A stretch of DNA of 64,000 bases from Paenibacillus segetis (GCF_014639155.1 NZ_BMFT01000001.1:992001-1056000); one strand, 5' to 3'; positions 17,408 through 25,560 are shown, numbered from the stretch's first letter. Numbers and translations: made by a program. Notes: a model not told the origin generated them from the letters alone.

Positions 17408-17878
17408 TTGAAATGCCCCTATTGCGACTATTTAGGAACGAAAGTGCTGGATTCAAGACCAGCAAATGAGAATCGTTCGATTCGGCGCAGGCGTGAATGT
17501 GAGAAGTGTAGTCGTCGGTTCACTACCTTTGAAATGGTGGAGGAAATGCCTCTCATCGTAATTAAGAAGGATGGTAGCCGTGAGGAATTCAGCCGCGAGA
17601 AAATGTTGCGTGGTTTAATTCGAGCTTGTGAGAAACGGCCAGTATCTGTTGAGCAACTTGAATCGATTGTCTCCGAAGCGGAACGTTCGCTGCGGCATTC
17701 AGCTAATGCTGAGGTTGAGAGCAGGGAAATCGGTGAATTAGTTATGGAACAACTTTATCCGGTTGATGAGGTCGCATTTGTGCGTTTTGCTTCCGTATAT
17801 CGTCGTTTTAAAGATATTAATATGTTTATGAAAGAGCTCAAAAATCTATTGTCCAAAAATACAGGATCCGACAAATAA
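17408..17878 (+). CDS. nrdR: Transcriptional repressor NrdR
   Basis: 156-residue ATP/dATP-sensing repressor of ribonucleotide reductase genes. N-terminal zinc ribbon ([18 protein letters not shown]...[17 protein letters not shown]) followed by an ATP-cone (about 49-139). The TTG start at 17408 is fixed by GGGAGGG upstream and by the KCPYC motif directly after it. Its terminator merges with the pstS Pho box. Confidence 0.95.
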   Translation: MKCPYCDYLGTKVLDSRPANENRSIRRRRECEKCSRRFTTFEMVEEMPLIVIKKDGSREEFSREKMLRGLIRACEKRPVSVEQLESIVSEAERSLRHSANAEVESREIGELVMEQLYPVDEVAFVRFASVYRRFKDINMFMKELKNLLSKNTGSDK

Positions 17879-17896
17879 AATAGGACAAGCCCTATC

Positions 17897-17931
17897 AAAT
17901 ACATCTGCGAAATCCGCAGATGTATTTTTTT
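17897..17931 (+). terminator. Terminator of nrdR
   Basis: Stem AAATACATCTGCG with CGCAGATGTATTT (17897-17909/17915-17927) and a seven-T run (17925-17931). The last T residues form the first PhoP hexamer of the pstS promoter. Confidence 0.88.
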
Positions 17932-17982
17932 ACACTGCGTTAACAAAACTAATACAGAGAGTTTATATTCCGTTTATATAAT
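17929..17982 (+). promoter_or_regulatory. Pho box array and promoter of pstSCAB
   Basis: Hexamers at 17929 TTTACA, 17940 TTAACA, 17951 AATACA, 17962 TTTATA and 17973 TTTATA are all exactly 11 bp apart, one helical turn per repeat. TATAAT at 17977-17982 is a possible -10. This is the most complete of the three Pho boxes in the window and fits strong induction of high-affinity uptake. Confidence 0.8.
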
Positions 17983-18019
17983 TGGTATTGTACAAACAAA
18001 TAAGGGGGATACCTAAGAA

Positions 18020-18934
18020 ATGAAAAAGAGTTTGATGTTGGTTTTGACACTGATCCTTACTTTCACATTGGCCGCATGCGGTCAAAACAACACTGCAAAG
18101 AATAATACTTCAGGATCGAATGGAGGAAATTCTACAGGTTCCGAGTTGTCCGGGTCGATTCTAGCTGTCGGTTCTTCTGCACTTCAACCACTGGTTGATC
18201 AAGCTTCTCAAAAGTTCATGGATTTAAATCCGAAGGTGTCTATCCAAGTGCAAGGTGGAGGCAGTGGAACTGGGCTGACTCAAGTCTCTGGAGGGCAAGC
18301 TGACATTGGTAACTCTGACGTATTCGCTGAGGAAAAGCTAGAAGCGGCTGAAGCGGGTGAATTAGTTGACCATCAGGTAGCAGTTGTTGCTATGGCTACA
18401 GTTATTAATCCAGATGTGAATGTTGATAACTTGACAAAAGATCAACTAGTCCAAATTTTTACCGGTAAGGTAACGAACTGGAGTGAAGTTGGTGGTAATG
18501 ATCAAGCGATCCAAATCATCAATAGACCATCCAGCTCCGGTACTCGGGCAACATTTGAGAAATATGCGCTTGGAACAAAGACAGAAGATCTTAAAGGTGC
18601 AATTCAAGAAGATTCTTCCGGTACGGTTAAGAAGCTAGTTAGTGAAACACCTGGAGCTATCGGATATCTTGCTCTTTCCTATCTAGATGATTCAGTTAAA
18701 GAAGTGAAGTACGAAGGTGTAGAAGCAACTGTTGATAATGTAGCCAATGGAACTTATCCTGTGTGGGCATATGAACATATGTACACAAAAGGCGAGGCAA
18801 GTGAAGTAGTAAAAGCATTCCTTGATTTCATTGCATCTGATGAAGTTCAAAATGCTGATGTGGTTGAATTGGGATATATCCCAGCAAGCCAAATGCAAGT
18901 TAAACGCGATGTGGATGGAAACATCACTAAATAA
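18020..18934 (+). CDS. pstS: Phosphate-binding lipoprotein PstS
   Basis: 304-residue extracytoplasmic phosphate receptor. Signal peptide with lipobox LAAC, then the PstS-like core: GSSALQPLVDQA, QGGGSGTGLTQV, ADIGNSDVF, RPSSSGTRATFEKY with phosphate-contacting Ser/Thr, and PGAIGYLALSYLD. GGGGG precedes the ATG. First gene of pstS-pstC-pstA-pstB. Confidence 0.95.
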   Translation: MKKSLMLVLTLILTFTLAACGQNNTAKNNTSGSNGGNSTGSELSGSILAVGSSALQPLVDQASQKFMDLNPKVSIQVQGGGSGTGLTQVSGGQADIGNSDVFAEEKLEAAEAGELVDHQVAVVAMATVINPDVNVDNLTKDQLVQIFTGKVTNWSEVGGNDQAIQIINRPSSSGTRATFEKYALGTKTEDLKGAIQEDSSGTVKKLVSETPGAIGYLALSYLDDSVKEVKYEGVEATVDNVANGTYPVWAYEHMYTKGEASEVVKAFLDFIASDEVQNADVVELGYIPASQMQVKRDVDGNITK

Positions 18935-18961
18935 TAATGCATAACATCATATAGTAAGGAG

Positions 18962-18983
18962 AGAGGCGGAACCTTCTGCCTCT
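18962..18983 (+). terminator. Hairpin between pstS and pstC (attenuator-like)
   Basis: AGAGGCGGA with TCTGCCTCT around a short loop, one mismatch, followed by a weak T-rich stretch. Such hairpins after a binding-protein gene usually lower expression of the permease genes. Confidence 0.45.
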
Positions 18984-19011
18984 TTCTGTGCTGTGTAAAG
19001 GGAGAGGTTTC

Positions 19012-19914
19012 ATGGCTCAGTCCGGCGGAAAGAAAAAGGTACAACCGCATATTATAGAGGAATGGACCGGTAAAATATATACTTCGTTATGTATCACTTT
19101 TCTGATTGTAACGATTTTCTCAATGGTTTTTTTTGTAGCATCTAAAGGATTAAGCTCATTCTTTGTAAATGGGATCAGCTTTGGTGAAATATTCGGAGGA
19201 ACACAGTGGAAACCCGATGGAGAACCAGCGTTGTTTGGAGCATTGCCTTTTATCATCGGCTCGTTCAGCACATCGATATTAGCCGCGCTCATTGCTGCTC
19301 CACTTGGTATATGTGCAGCATTGTTTATGGTTGAAATTATGCCTAAATACGGAAAGAAATATTTGCAACCTGTTATTGAACTTCTTGCTGGCATACCATC
19401 TGTCGTTTACGGGTTTGTTGGATTAAGTGTAATAGTACCCTTCTATAGAGATATATTTCCTGGACAAGGACTGGGGATTGTTGCTGGAGCTACAGTTTTG
19501 TCTATTATGATCCTACCTACGATTACTTCGATTGCGACAGATGCACTTTCTGCTCTTCCTCCAGGACTTAAAGAGGGATCTTATGCTTTGGGAGCAACCA
19601 GATGGCAGACGCTATATCGTACAGTGCTTCCTACAACAATGCCTGCGTTAATGACAGGGGTTGTGCTTGGTATGGCGCGTGCATTCGGGGAAGCTCTTGC
19701 AGTTCAAATGGTTATCGGGAATGCACCTCATATTCCGACTTCCCTCTTTGAATCAACGTCGACACTAACAAGTGTCATCACTTTAAGTATGGGAAATACC
19801 GTTATGGGATCCATTCAGAACAATGTACTGTGGACCCTTGCGCTCATTCTTATGGCGATGACGTTCATCTTCGTATTTACAGTTCGTTGGCTTGAGAGGA
19901 GGGCAAAACGATGA
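19012..19914 (+). CDS. pstC: Phosphate ABC transporter permease PstC
   Basis: 300-residue inner membrane permease with six predicted membrane helices and the BPD transmembrane signature EGSYALGATRWQTLYRTVLP. Typical PstC features are PVIELLAGIPSVVYGF and GMARAFGEALAVQMVIGN. Start at 19012 after GGGAGAGG; the open frame begins eight codons earlier without a site. Overlaps pstA by four bases. Confidence 0.92.
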   Translation: MAQSGGKKKVQPHIIEEWTGKIYTSLCITFLIVTIFSMVFFVASKGLSSFFVNGISFGEIFGGTQWKPDGEPALFGALPFIIGSFSTSILAALIAAPLGICAALFMVEIMPKYGKKYLQPVIELLAGIPSVVYGFVGLSVIVPFYRDIFPGQGLGIVAGATVLSIMILPTITSIATDALSALPPGLKEGSYALGATRWQTLYRTVLPTTMPALMTGVVLGMARAFGEALAVQMVIGNAPHIPTSLFESTSTLTSVITLSMGNTVMGSIQNNVLWTLALILMAMTFIFVFTVRWLERRAKR

Positions 19915-20798
19915 GTGCAAAAACTGCAGATAAAGTAGCGACAGCGGTCATCATCACATTTGCAGGAGTTATCGTCCTGATTATGGCGGGCTTGCTTGGC
20001 TTCATTCTATTTCGCGGAGTAGGACATATCAGTTGGGATTTCCTGACTTCCGCACCGCAAACGATTAAGGCGGGTGGAGGAATAGGCCCTCAATTATTTA
20101 ACTCTTTGTTTCTACTTGTTTTAACGATGATTATTACGATCCCACTCGGTTTGGGCGCAGGTATTTATATGAGTCAGTATTCAAAACCAGGGAAGGTTAC
20201 GAATTTTATCCGTTTGATTGTTGAAGTGTTATCCTCGTTTCCTTCGATCGTCGTTGGTTTGTTCGGCTTACTCGTTATTGTTAATATATTTGGTTTTGGA
20301 TTCTCATTATTCTCTGGCGCACTTGCGTTAACGGTATTTAATTTACCGTTGATGGTTCGTATCACAGAGCAGGCTATGGCTAGTGTTCCTCTGGCACAGA
20401 AAGAGGCTAGTTTGGCTTTGGGCTTGTCTAAATGGAAAACGATCAAATCGATTATGCTACCGATTGCCTTGCCAATCATTATAACAGGTACGATATTATC
20501 TGCTGGTCGCGTATTTGGAGAAGCTGCGGCACTGTTATTTACTGCAGGTATGAGTAGTCCAAGACTGGATTTCGGGAACTGGAACCCGCTAAGTCCTACG
20601 TCACCGTTAAATCCTTTTCGTCCCGCAGAAACGCTGGCCGTTCATATTTGGAAGATCAATTCCGAGGGCTTGGCCCCAGATGCGCCGGAAATTGCCGCAG
20701 GAGCTTCAGCTGTGTTGATATTAACCGTATTGATCTTCAATCTACTAGCGCGCTATATCGGGCGTTTAATGCACAAGAAATTTACGGCCACGAAATAG
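19911..20798 (+). CDS. pstA: Phosphate ABC transporter permease PstA
   Basis: 295 residues, six membrane helices. The family motif VEVLSSFPSIVVGLFGL and EAA loop KEASLALGLSKWKTIKSIMLP are present, with GRVFGEAAALLFTAG near the end. ATGA overlap with pstC. Confidence 0.92.
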   Translation: MSAKTADKVATAVIITFAGVIVLIMAGLLGFILFRGVGHISWDFLTSAPQTIKAGGGIGPQLFNSLFLLVLTMIITIPLGLGAGIYMSQYSKPGKVTNFIRLIVEVLSSFPSIVVGLFGLLVIVNIFGFGFSLFSGALALTVFNLPLMVRITEQAMASVPLAQKEASLALGLSKWKTIKSIMLPIALPIIITGTILSAGRVFGEAAALLFTAGMSSPRLDFGNWNPLSPTSPLNPFRPAETLAVHIWKINSEGLAPDAPEIAAGASAVLILTVLIFNLLARYIGRLMHKKFTATK

Positions 20799-20810
20799 GA
20801 GGGCTATCAT

Positions 20811-21569
20811 ATGCAGAATATTGAATTGTCGGCCAAAGATTTGAGCGTATTCTATGGAGAGAAGCAAGCTGTAAAGAATATATCGCTTGATTTTGCTGCA
20901 AAGCAGGTAACGGCTTTAATAGGGCCTTCAGGCTGTGGTAAATCAACATTCCTTCGGAGCTTAAATCGGATGAATGATTTGATTGACGGAGCCCGGATTA
21001 CCGGAGAAATTTGGATTGGGGATGAGAATGTAAATGACCCCAAGACAGATGTCGTTCTGCTTCGGCAGAAAATCGGCATGGTATGGCAGCGTCCTAATCC
21101 TTTTCATAAGTCCATATATGAGAATATCGCCTTTGGACCACGTTATCATGGAATTAAGAATAAGAAGAAGCTGGATCAGATTGTCGAGGAATCATTGAGA
21201 AAAGCAGCATTATGGGATGAGACGAAAGATCGACTGAACAAGTCGGCGCTTTCGTTATCAGGGGGACAGCAACAACGTCTATGTATTGCTAGATCAATTG
21301 CCGTTAGTCCAAGCATTATCTTAATGGATGAACCTGCTTCAGCGCTTGATCCCGTCTCTAGTGCCAAAATTGAAGAGCTCATTGCCGATTTAAAGCAGGA
21401 GTTCTGTATTATTATCGTAACACACAATATGCAGCAAGCTGCCCGTGTATCTGAGAAGACGGCTTTCTTCTTGATGGGTGATCTTGTGGAATATGGTGAT
21501 ACTAGCAAGATGTTTACGAACCCTTCTGAGAAACGTACGTCTGATTATATCTCAGGGAGATTTGGATAA
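20811..21569 (+). CDS. pstB: Phosphate ABC transporter ATP-binding protein PstB
   Basis: 252-residue ATPase with Walker [11 protein letters not shown]-loop [12 protein letters not shown], signature [15 protein letters not shown], Walker [14 protein letters not shown] and H-loop [12 protein letters not shown]. It differs clearly from the copy at 10420 (for instance VWQ against VFQ and DEPAS against DEATS), so the two are diverged paralogs rather than a recent duplication. AGGAGGG precedes the ATG. Confidence 0.95.
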   Translation: MQNIELSAKDLSVFYGEKQAVKNISLDFAAKQVTALIGPSGCGKSTFLRSLNRMNDLIDGARITGEIWIGDENVNDPKTDVVLLRQKIGMVWQRPNPFHKSIYENIAFGPRYHGIKNKKKLDQIVEESLRKAALWDETKDRLNKSALSLSGGQQQRLCIARSIAVSPSIILMDEPASALDPVSSAKIEELIADLKQEFCIIIVTHNMQQAARVSEKTAFFLMGDLVEYGDTSKMFTNPSEKRTSDYISGRFG

Positions 21570-21586
21570 TTAATGTCAATTATGGA

Positions 21587-21622
21587 ATAACCCGGGTTGC
21601 TTATGAAGCAGCCCGGGTTATT
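21587..21622 (+). terminator. Terminator after pstSCAB
   Basis: Near-perfect stem AATAACCCGGGTTGCTT with AAGCAGCCCGGGTTATT, loop ATG. The T tract is short, but the stem is long and lies between convergent genes, so it may serve both. Confidence 0.75.
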
Positions 21623-21642
21623 TAATGTTGAATATATTTAGA

Positions 21643-22173
21643 TTACAGTAAGGAGATAACGAGAAGGTTATAGAGAACGAGTGGTAGAATAACGTCATTA
21701 AAGCCAGGACCGCCAAAACCAGGTCCACCGAAGAAAGCACGGTAATGTGGTTGATGACCTTGTTGTCCTAGTCCGGGATACTGCCCTCCATGATGCCCTT
21801 GGCCCCCTTGATGTCCCGGCATAGGATATCCTCCATGATGATGGTGCCCGTCTTGATGCCCCCAATTCCAATACTGCCCTCCATGGTGCCCATCTTGATG
21901 GCCCCAGTTCCAATACTGTCCATCATGATGTCCGCCATGTTGCCCTCCATGACCAGGGATAATTATGAACATATGGTCGCCATCCATATGAGATAGTCTA
22001 CCTTCATAAGTGATTCCATCTACAGTTTGAACACGTACCGGATGATTAGCATATTGATTTCCAAGTTGATGGACCTTATTTTTAACTCCTTGCATGGCTT
22101 TAATTGAATTATCATCGGCTCTATAAATAACTTGACCTTGCCCTTGGCTTTGACCTTGCCCTTGTAAAGACAT
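21643..22173 (-). CDS. Gly/His/Gln-rich spore-surface-type protein with LSm/SH3-like N-terminal segment
   Basis: 176 residues, family not recognised by name. Residues 1-20 are Gln/Gly rich (QGQGQSQGQGQ). Residues 40-75 form a short beta motif (HPVRVQTVDGITYEGRLSHMDGDHMFIII) that resembles LSm or SH3-type barrels. Residues 75-145 are a low-complexity Gly-His-Trp-Tyr region with two tandem units of GQYWNWGHQDGHH. The C-terminus is hydrophobic (DVILPLVLYNLLVISLL). TGGAGG precedes the ATG and a sigma-K-like promoter lies upstream. I infer a late mother-cell coat or exosporium protein. Confidence 0.6.
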   Translation of the reverse strand: MSLQGQGQSQGQGQVIYRADDNSIKAMQGVKNKVHQLGNQYANHPVRVQTVDGITYEGRLSHMDGDHMFIIIPGHGGQHGGHHDGQYWNWGHQDGHHGGQYWNWGHQDGHHHHGGYPMPGHQGGQGHHGGQYPGLGQQGHQPHYRAFFGGPGFGGPGFNDVILPLVLYNLLVISLL

Positions 22174-22213
22174 AAGTTTATTACCTCCACTAAGTCATTT
22201 TTTTCTCATACCG

Positions 22214-22243
22214 TATCGTATGCGATAGCCTATAGGGAGGTGC
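22214..22243 (-). promoter_or_regulatory. Candidate sigma-K promoter of the Gly/His-rich gene
   Basis: Minus strand CATACGATA (complement of 22214-22222) fits the sigma-K -10 CATAnnnTA, and CACC lies 16 bases upstream where sigma-K needs AC. It stands about 40 bases before the start codon. Mother-cell expression is inferred. Confidence 0.55.
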
Positions 22244-22247
22244 CTAC

Positions 22248-22287
22248 AAAAAAGGCGCTAGAGTTCATCCGCTCTAAACGCCTTTTT
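22248..22287 (-). terminator. Terminator of the small 60-aa gene
   Basis: AAAAAGGCG...AGAG with CTCT...CGCCTTTTTT on the minus strand, loop about 8 nt, ending in a T run. It begins at the stop codon of the gene. Confidence 0.75.
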
Positions 22288-22468
22288 AAGATTTTTTCTT
22301 TTTACCTTTCTTCTCCGTATCTTCACGTTCTTTAAGCAAAGAATAAAATGCGAATAAATCCCCAAGTACTTGAAGACCCGCGGCGATAATAGCTAGGTCC
22401 TCGGCCGTTAAGTCATTATTAACTAAATTAAATTCTTCATCTTCTAAAATATTGTTCCTTCTTGGCAA
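22286..22468 (-). CDS. Small unknown protein, 60 aa
   Basis: Not recognised. It has an acidic N-terminal half (NNILEDEEFNLVNNDLTAEDLA), a hydrophobic middle (IIAAGLQVLGDLFAFYSLL) and a very basic tail (EREDTEKKGKKKKS). I choose the TTG at 22468 because AGGTGAT lies six bases upstream; the ATG at 22483 has no site, and AGGTGAT would lie inside its coding sequence. CATATGAT further upstream (22501-22508) is a weak mother-cell -10 candidate. It has its own terminator and lies in a cluster of sporulation-type genes. Confidence 0.55.
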   Translation of the reverse strand: MPRRNNILEDEEFNLVNNDLTAEDLAIIAAGLQVLGDLFAFYSLLKEREDTEKKGKKKKS

Positions 22469-22659
22469 GGATATCACCTGCATTGAATTGTATTAGCTAC
22501 ATCATATGCAATGATGGAACATCTGGAGTAGGCAGACAACATCATAATGTTGGTAGCAATGCTGTTAAGCTTATATTTTTTGTAGCTCAACAAGTGCCGT
22601 GACTGAAAAGGCTATGCCCTAATATGATGGTCTATACTTCTGAAAAGGGAGGGAATACA

Positions 22660-22776
22660 ATGTCGGGATGTTGTAACGAAGGTATTGTCGGAGGAGCAGG
22701 ATTATGGACTTCTACAGGGGTAATATTGGTTTTGTTCATTCTTCTTGTAATCGTATCAAGAGCGTGCCTTATCTAG
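22660..22776 (+). CDS. YjcZ-family sporulation mini-membrane protein, 38 aa
   Basis: The frame ATG 22660 to TAG 22776 encodes a protein that begins MSGCCNEGIVGGAG, has one hydrophobic helix (TGVILVLFILLVIV) and ends SRACLI. The Cys/Gly-rich start, single helix and size are those of the YjcZ family of tiny sporulation proteins. GGGAGGG stands seven bases before the ATG. It is often missed in annotation because of its size. Confidence 0.8.
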   Translation: MSGCCNEGIVGGAGLWTSTGVILVLFILLVIVSRACLI

Positions 22777-22800
22777 TGTTACAAAGACACCCTGCGTGAA

Positions 22801-22838
22801 AAAAAAGGTCCAGCAAATCATTTTGCCGGGCCTTTTTA
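22801..22838. terminator. Bidirectional terminator between the YjcZ and YcaQ-like genes
   Basis: AAAAAGGTCC-A-GCAAA pairs with TTTTGC-C-GGGCCTTTTT; A and T runs on both sides let it work on both strands. Confidence 0.8.
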
Positions 22839-22858
22839 TTTTGTTATATTTATCTATT

Positions 22859-24016
22859 TTAAATTAAATATTTACCAAAGCGTTGCATACCTTCTTGTAC
22901 TGCAAGCTCTAAAGATGATTCTATGTGAAGGTCTTTCTCCCACCACCAATTCTTGATCACGGATTTACCATTTTGATGGTGTTTCTCTGGTTCAAACCTA
23001 GCGATTAATTGATCGCCATATAGTACTGGTAATACATAATAACCATATTGACGGTCCACTGCAGGCTTATAAACTTCCCAGCGATATTCGAAATTAAATA
23101 ATTCCTTAATCAAATTTCGGTCCCAGAGCAGGTTATCTAGAGGTGCCAGAATCCTGACGTGGGGCTTGCTCAGAGCATCTTGTTTGGTAATGCCTTCTAG
23201 CATAGGCAAATTCTCAGAACGAATGTATAGAGGAAAAGTCATATTTTCTATGGTAACTTCCACGATTTTATGATTAGTAAGTAGACGGCTAAAGGCTTCG
23301 TTTCGCTCTTTACTCTTAAAACCACTGCCAATGGAGGGCTGAATGCCAAGCCATGCATCACTTGGACGATTCCATAGCAAACCAATACTATCGATTCTTC
23401 TCAGTACAAACCAGTCGAAGAAGTCTTGTTCGGTAGCGTTTGGTTCAGGACTATGAAGAACACTTGTGGTTATATGGCGCTCCGCGAGGTCGTAATATTT
23501 CCGAGTGCGAACCTTATGATGAATTACAAGCTCACCCGCATAATACATTCCCTCGAGGGCAGCCCTAGCCATTCTTGTCTCTCCATAGTGCCAATCGACC
23601 TTGTCTTCAAATTCAAAGTCTGAAGAGCAACAGGCGCCTTGGGTCGTTATTTTCTTCACAATCGCTTCAATAATATCTCTATGTTGGTTGCACCAAGGTA
23701 TGTACTTCGCCCTGAATCTTGAGAAATAAGGCCAATCTTCAGCGAGGCAGATTGACATGTTCTTGTCCCATTGGTCAATCAGCTGATAGTCAGTATACAA
23801 CAGCTCTCGTAGTTGGTCAGGACGATAATTGCTAATACGTGATTGTAATATTAGATCCTGATTTTGGCCGACAACATTAAGCGGATCATATTGAATACAA
23901 CGTACCCTGTTCATATAATCCATTACACCTGAAGTACCCGATAAGATATCACGGTCTAGAAAGTGGTAATGTATTAGAAACCGTCTTGCTTGCTCTTTGC
24001 TTATCCGTATACTCAT
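22859..24016 (-). CDS. YcaQ/AlkX-family DNA glycosylase (winged-helix, HTH_42)
   Basis: 385 residues of the HTH_42 family, whose studied members (E. coli YcaQ, Streptomyces AlkZ) unhook interstrand crosslinks and remove bulky alkylated bases. The catalytic Q-aromatic-D motif is visible as Q42-Y43-D44 in IQYDPLNVV, the variant linked with the YcaQ-type enzymes rather than the QxQ of AlkZ. Later family blocks are LIDQWDKNMSICLAEDWPYF, LDNLLWDRNLIKELFNFEYRWEVYKP (tail end) and YGYYVLPVLYGDQLIAR. It stands alone and ends at the shared terminator. Confidence 0.82.
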   Translation of the reverse strand: MSIRISKEQARRFLIHYHFLDRDILSGTSGVMDYMNRVRCIQYDPLNVVGQNQDLILQSRISNYRPDQLRELLYTDYQLIDQWDKNMSICLAEDWPYFSRFRAKYIPWCNQHRDIIEAIVKKITTQGACCSSDFEFEDKVDWHYGETRMARAALEGMYYAGELVIHHKVRTRKYYDLAERHITTSVLHSPEPNATEQDFFDWFVLRRIDSIGLLWNRPSDAWLGIQPSIGSGFKSKERNEAFSRLLTNHKIVEVTIENMTFPLYIRSENLPMLEGITKQDALSKPHVRILAPLDNLLWDRNLIKELFNFEYRWEVYKPAVDRQYGYYVLPVLYGDQLIARFEPEKHHQNGKSVIKNWWWEKDLHIESSLELAVQEGMQRFGKYLI

Positions 24017-24096
24017 AATGATTAAACCTGCCCCTTATGGTATTTATTCTCATTATATGCGAACGTATGATCTTTTTGAATATAGAATCGAAAAAA

Positions 24097-24127
24097 ATCC
24101 CCGCTTGATTTGAAATCTGGCGGGGTT
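24097..24127 (-). terminator. Terminator of the DUF1540 gene
   Basis: Minus-strand stem CCCCGC-CAGATTT-C-AAATCAA-GCGGGG followed by T7. The same structure with small changes recurs at 27435 behind the tRNA genes. Confidence 0.85.
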
Positions 24128-24141
24128 TTCTTAAGGGAAGT

Positions 24142-24297
24142 CTAAATTTTTGGTTCGAAAGTTTTGCAGTCGGTCTCTGCTGAATTCTTGGCGTGCTTTC
24201 CCTGATGACTTACTACATAAATGGAGGAAGCAGCGCATTTATTTCCAGCTGCCCAATAATTACAATTGTTTACCTCGCAAAGAACATCTTTTGCCAT
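24142..24297 (-). CDS. DUF1540 domain small Cys-rich protein, 51 aa
   Basis: The frame from ATG 24297 to TAG 24142 encodes MAKDVLCEVNNCNYWAAGNK followed by CAASSIYV and ending ETDCKTFEPKI. The four-cysteine pattern CxxxxC...CxA.I.V...TxCxTF is that of DUF1540, a short metal-binding-like domain common in spore formers. AAGGGGGTGA precedes the start. Function unknown. Its terminal codons and terminator are repeated beside tRNA-Lys. Confidence 0.85.
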   Translation of the reverse strand: MAKDVLCEVNNCNYWAAGNKCAASSIYVVSHQGKHAKNSAETDCKTFEPKI

Positions 24298-24378
24298 AGT
24301 TGGTTCACCCCCTTACCTTATTAACTAGGATGATCAGGATATGGGGGGGATATACATTTAGGATGAACTATGGAAGAA

Positions 24379-25335
24379 TCACACGCCTTGCGGAAATAAG
24401 GCATCAAGTGCCGGACAAGGCCGTTTCTCAAGATATTGTTCAAGTGGGGCAGGCATGTTGGAGTAGATATCTTTTAATGATGTGCCTTGATATATATTTC
24501 CGATGATGATCGGATGACACAGCTCAGAAATGAGTATATCGCCATTACCGTGTAAATGAAGTTGTTTCATCCCTTCGATACAGTGGGGGAAGTATACCCC
24601 AGGCTGTTCTTCAAATCCAAGTGCTTCAGCAAAACGATCCATACACGTAAAGTAGAGAACGGTGTCCTCCTTCTTGTGTTGAATTAAATCATGTACTGCT
24701 TGTTTCAACGCATCGCGAGCGGCGATCGCCTTCCAGCCCGTGTGATCCATGATGATACTATTCTGAATTTCATGGGTGCGCACACCTAATTGGTACACCT
24801 TTTCGCTAATGGCCTGCATATTATGCTCAGTCTCGGCGAATAGAAGAGTTTCGAGAACCGTATCGATGCTAGTTGTCGCGCACATGGCAATATTACGACA
24901 TATCTTATCATAAACACTTGGATGTACATTATAGTAGTTAGAATGACTCTCAGCAGTAGTGAAGTTAAAGGAGAAATGAATGGTCGTTAATCCGGCGTTC
25001 GCTAATTGCTGAATCCGTTCGGGATTAAGTAAGCTACCATTAGAGTTTAACTGAGTTTCAATCCCTTTGGAGCGACAATAGGCAACAATCTCTACACAGT
25101 CTTGAAACTTGAGGGTTACCTCGCCACCAGACAGTCGTACTCGCTTGATCGTTGGGATCTCTTCGAGTATACGAATAACTTCTTTACCGTCAATGGATTC
25201 TCCATCGTTTCTATTATATGCGCAGCAATAATCGCAACGAAAATTACAATTGGAGGTAACACCGACCTCGAGTGCCTCTAGCTCATATGTAACAGGCTTT
25301 TCTAACTCAAGAAATTTATATTTTATATTGTTCAT
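24379..25335 (-). CDS. Radical SAM protein with C-terminal auxiliary Cys region
   Basis: 318 residues. The radical SAM cluster motif CX3CX2C is C30, C34 and C37 in SNCNFRCDYC, followed by GGE (RLSGGEVTLKF) and NSNGSLL, the usual SAM-binding blocks. Near the C-terminus three further Cys (FPHCIEG, SELCHP, KRPCPAL) resemble a twitch/SPASM auxiliary cluster region. Start at 25335 (MNNIKYKF) follows AGGAGG; 14 more in-frame codons lie upstream. No obvious RiPP precursor is adjacent, so the substrate is unknown. It may modify a peptide or protein. Divergent from the ABC-F leader. Confidence 0.75.
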   Translation of the reverse strand: MNNIKYKFLELEKPVTYELEALEVGVTSNCNFRCDYCCAYNRNDGESIDGKEVIRILEEIPTIKRVRLSGGEVTLKFQDCVEIVAYCRSKGIETQLNSNGSLLNPERIQQLANAGLTTIHFSFNFTTAESHSNYYNVHPSVYDKICRNIAMCATTSIDTVLETLLFAETEHNMQAISEKVYQLGVRTHEIQNSIIMDHTGWKAIAARDALKQAVHDLIQHKKEDTVLYFTCMDRFAEALGFEEQPGVYFPHCIEGMKQLHLHGNGDILISELCHPIIIGNIYQGTSLKDIYSNMPAPLEQYLEKRPCPALDALFPQGV

Positions 25336-25503
25336 AGTTTTAAAGTCCTCCTGAGAATGATGTGTATTTGAAAACATTCAACCTTTAGGATTATAAAGCT
25401 TTATCTATTTTCGGTTTGTGATTTTTTTAACTCCAAATTTAAAGATCATTATCGTTAGATGGAGGGTAGAGTTTTCAATTTGGAATTGAAATTGATGCTG
25501 ATA

Positions 25504-25532
25504 TTGTATTTCAATAAGAAAATTGCTAATAT
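25504..25532 (+). promoter_or_regulatory. Promoter of the ABC-F leader
   Basis: TTGTAT (25504-25509), 17-bp spacer, TAATAT (25527-25532). Transcription would start near 25539, giving a leader of about 350 nt before the ABC-F start codon. Confidence 0.65.
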
Positions 25533-25560
25533 AAACTTACAATGATGAGAGGACTGATGA

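Noticed and set aside
20811..21569. Second pstB as an assembly duplicate of 10420-11175
   Set aside because: The two genes differ throughout and have different neighbours, so they are real paralogs.
21698..21913. Tandem repeats in the Gly/His-rich gene as a CRISPR or satellite array
   Set aside because: Only two in-frame units are present and they encode a low-complexity protein segment; there are no spacers or cas genes.
21790..21996. Plus-strand Met/Pro-rich frame antisense to the Gly/His-rich gene
   Set aside because: A by-product of the GGN/CAN repeats on the other strand; the minus frame has start site, promoter and sensible domain order.
25336..25503. RiPP precursor gene next to the radical SAM gene
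   Set aside because: No short frame with ribosome site and leader/core layout is seen in this stretch on either strand.
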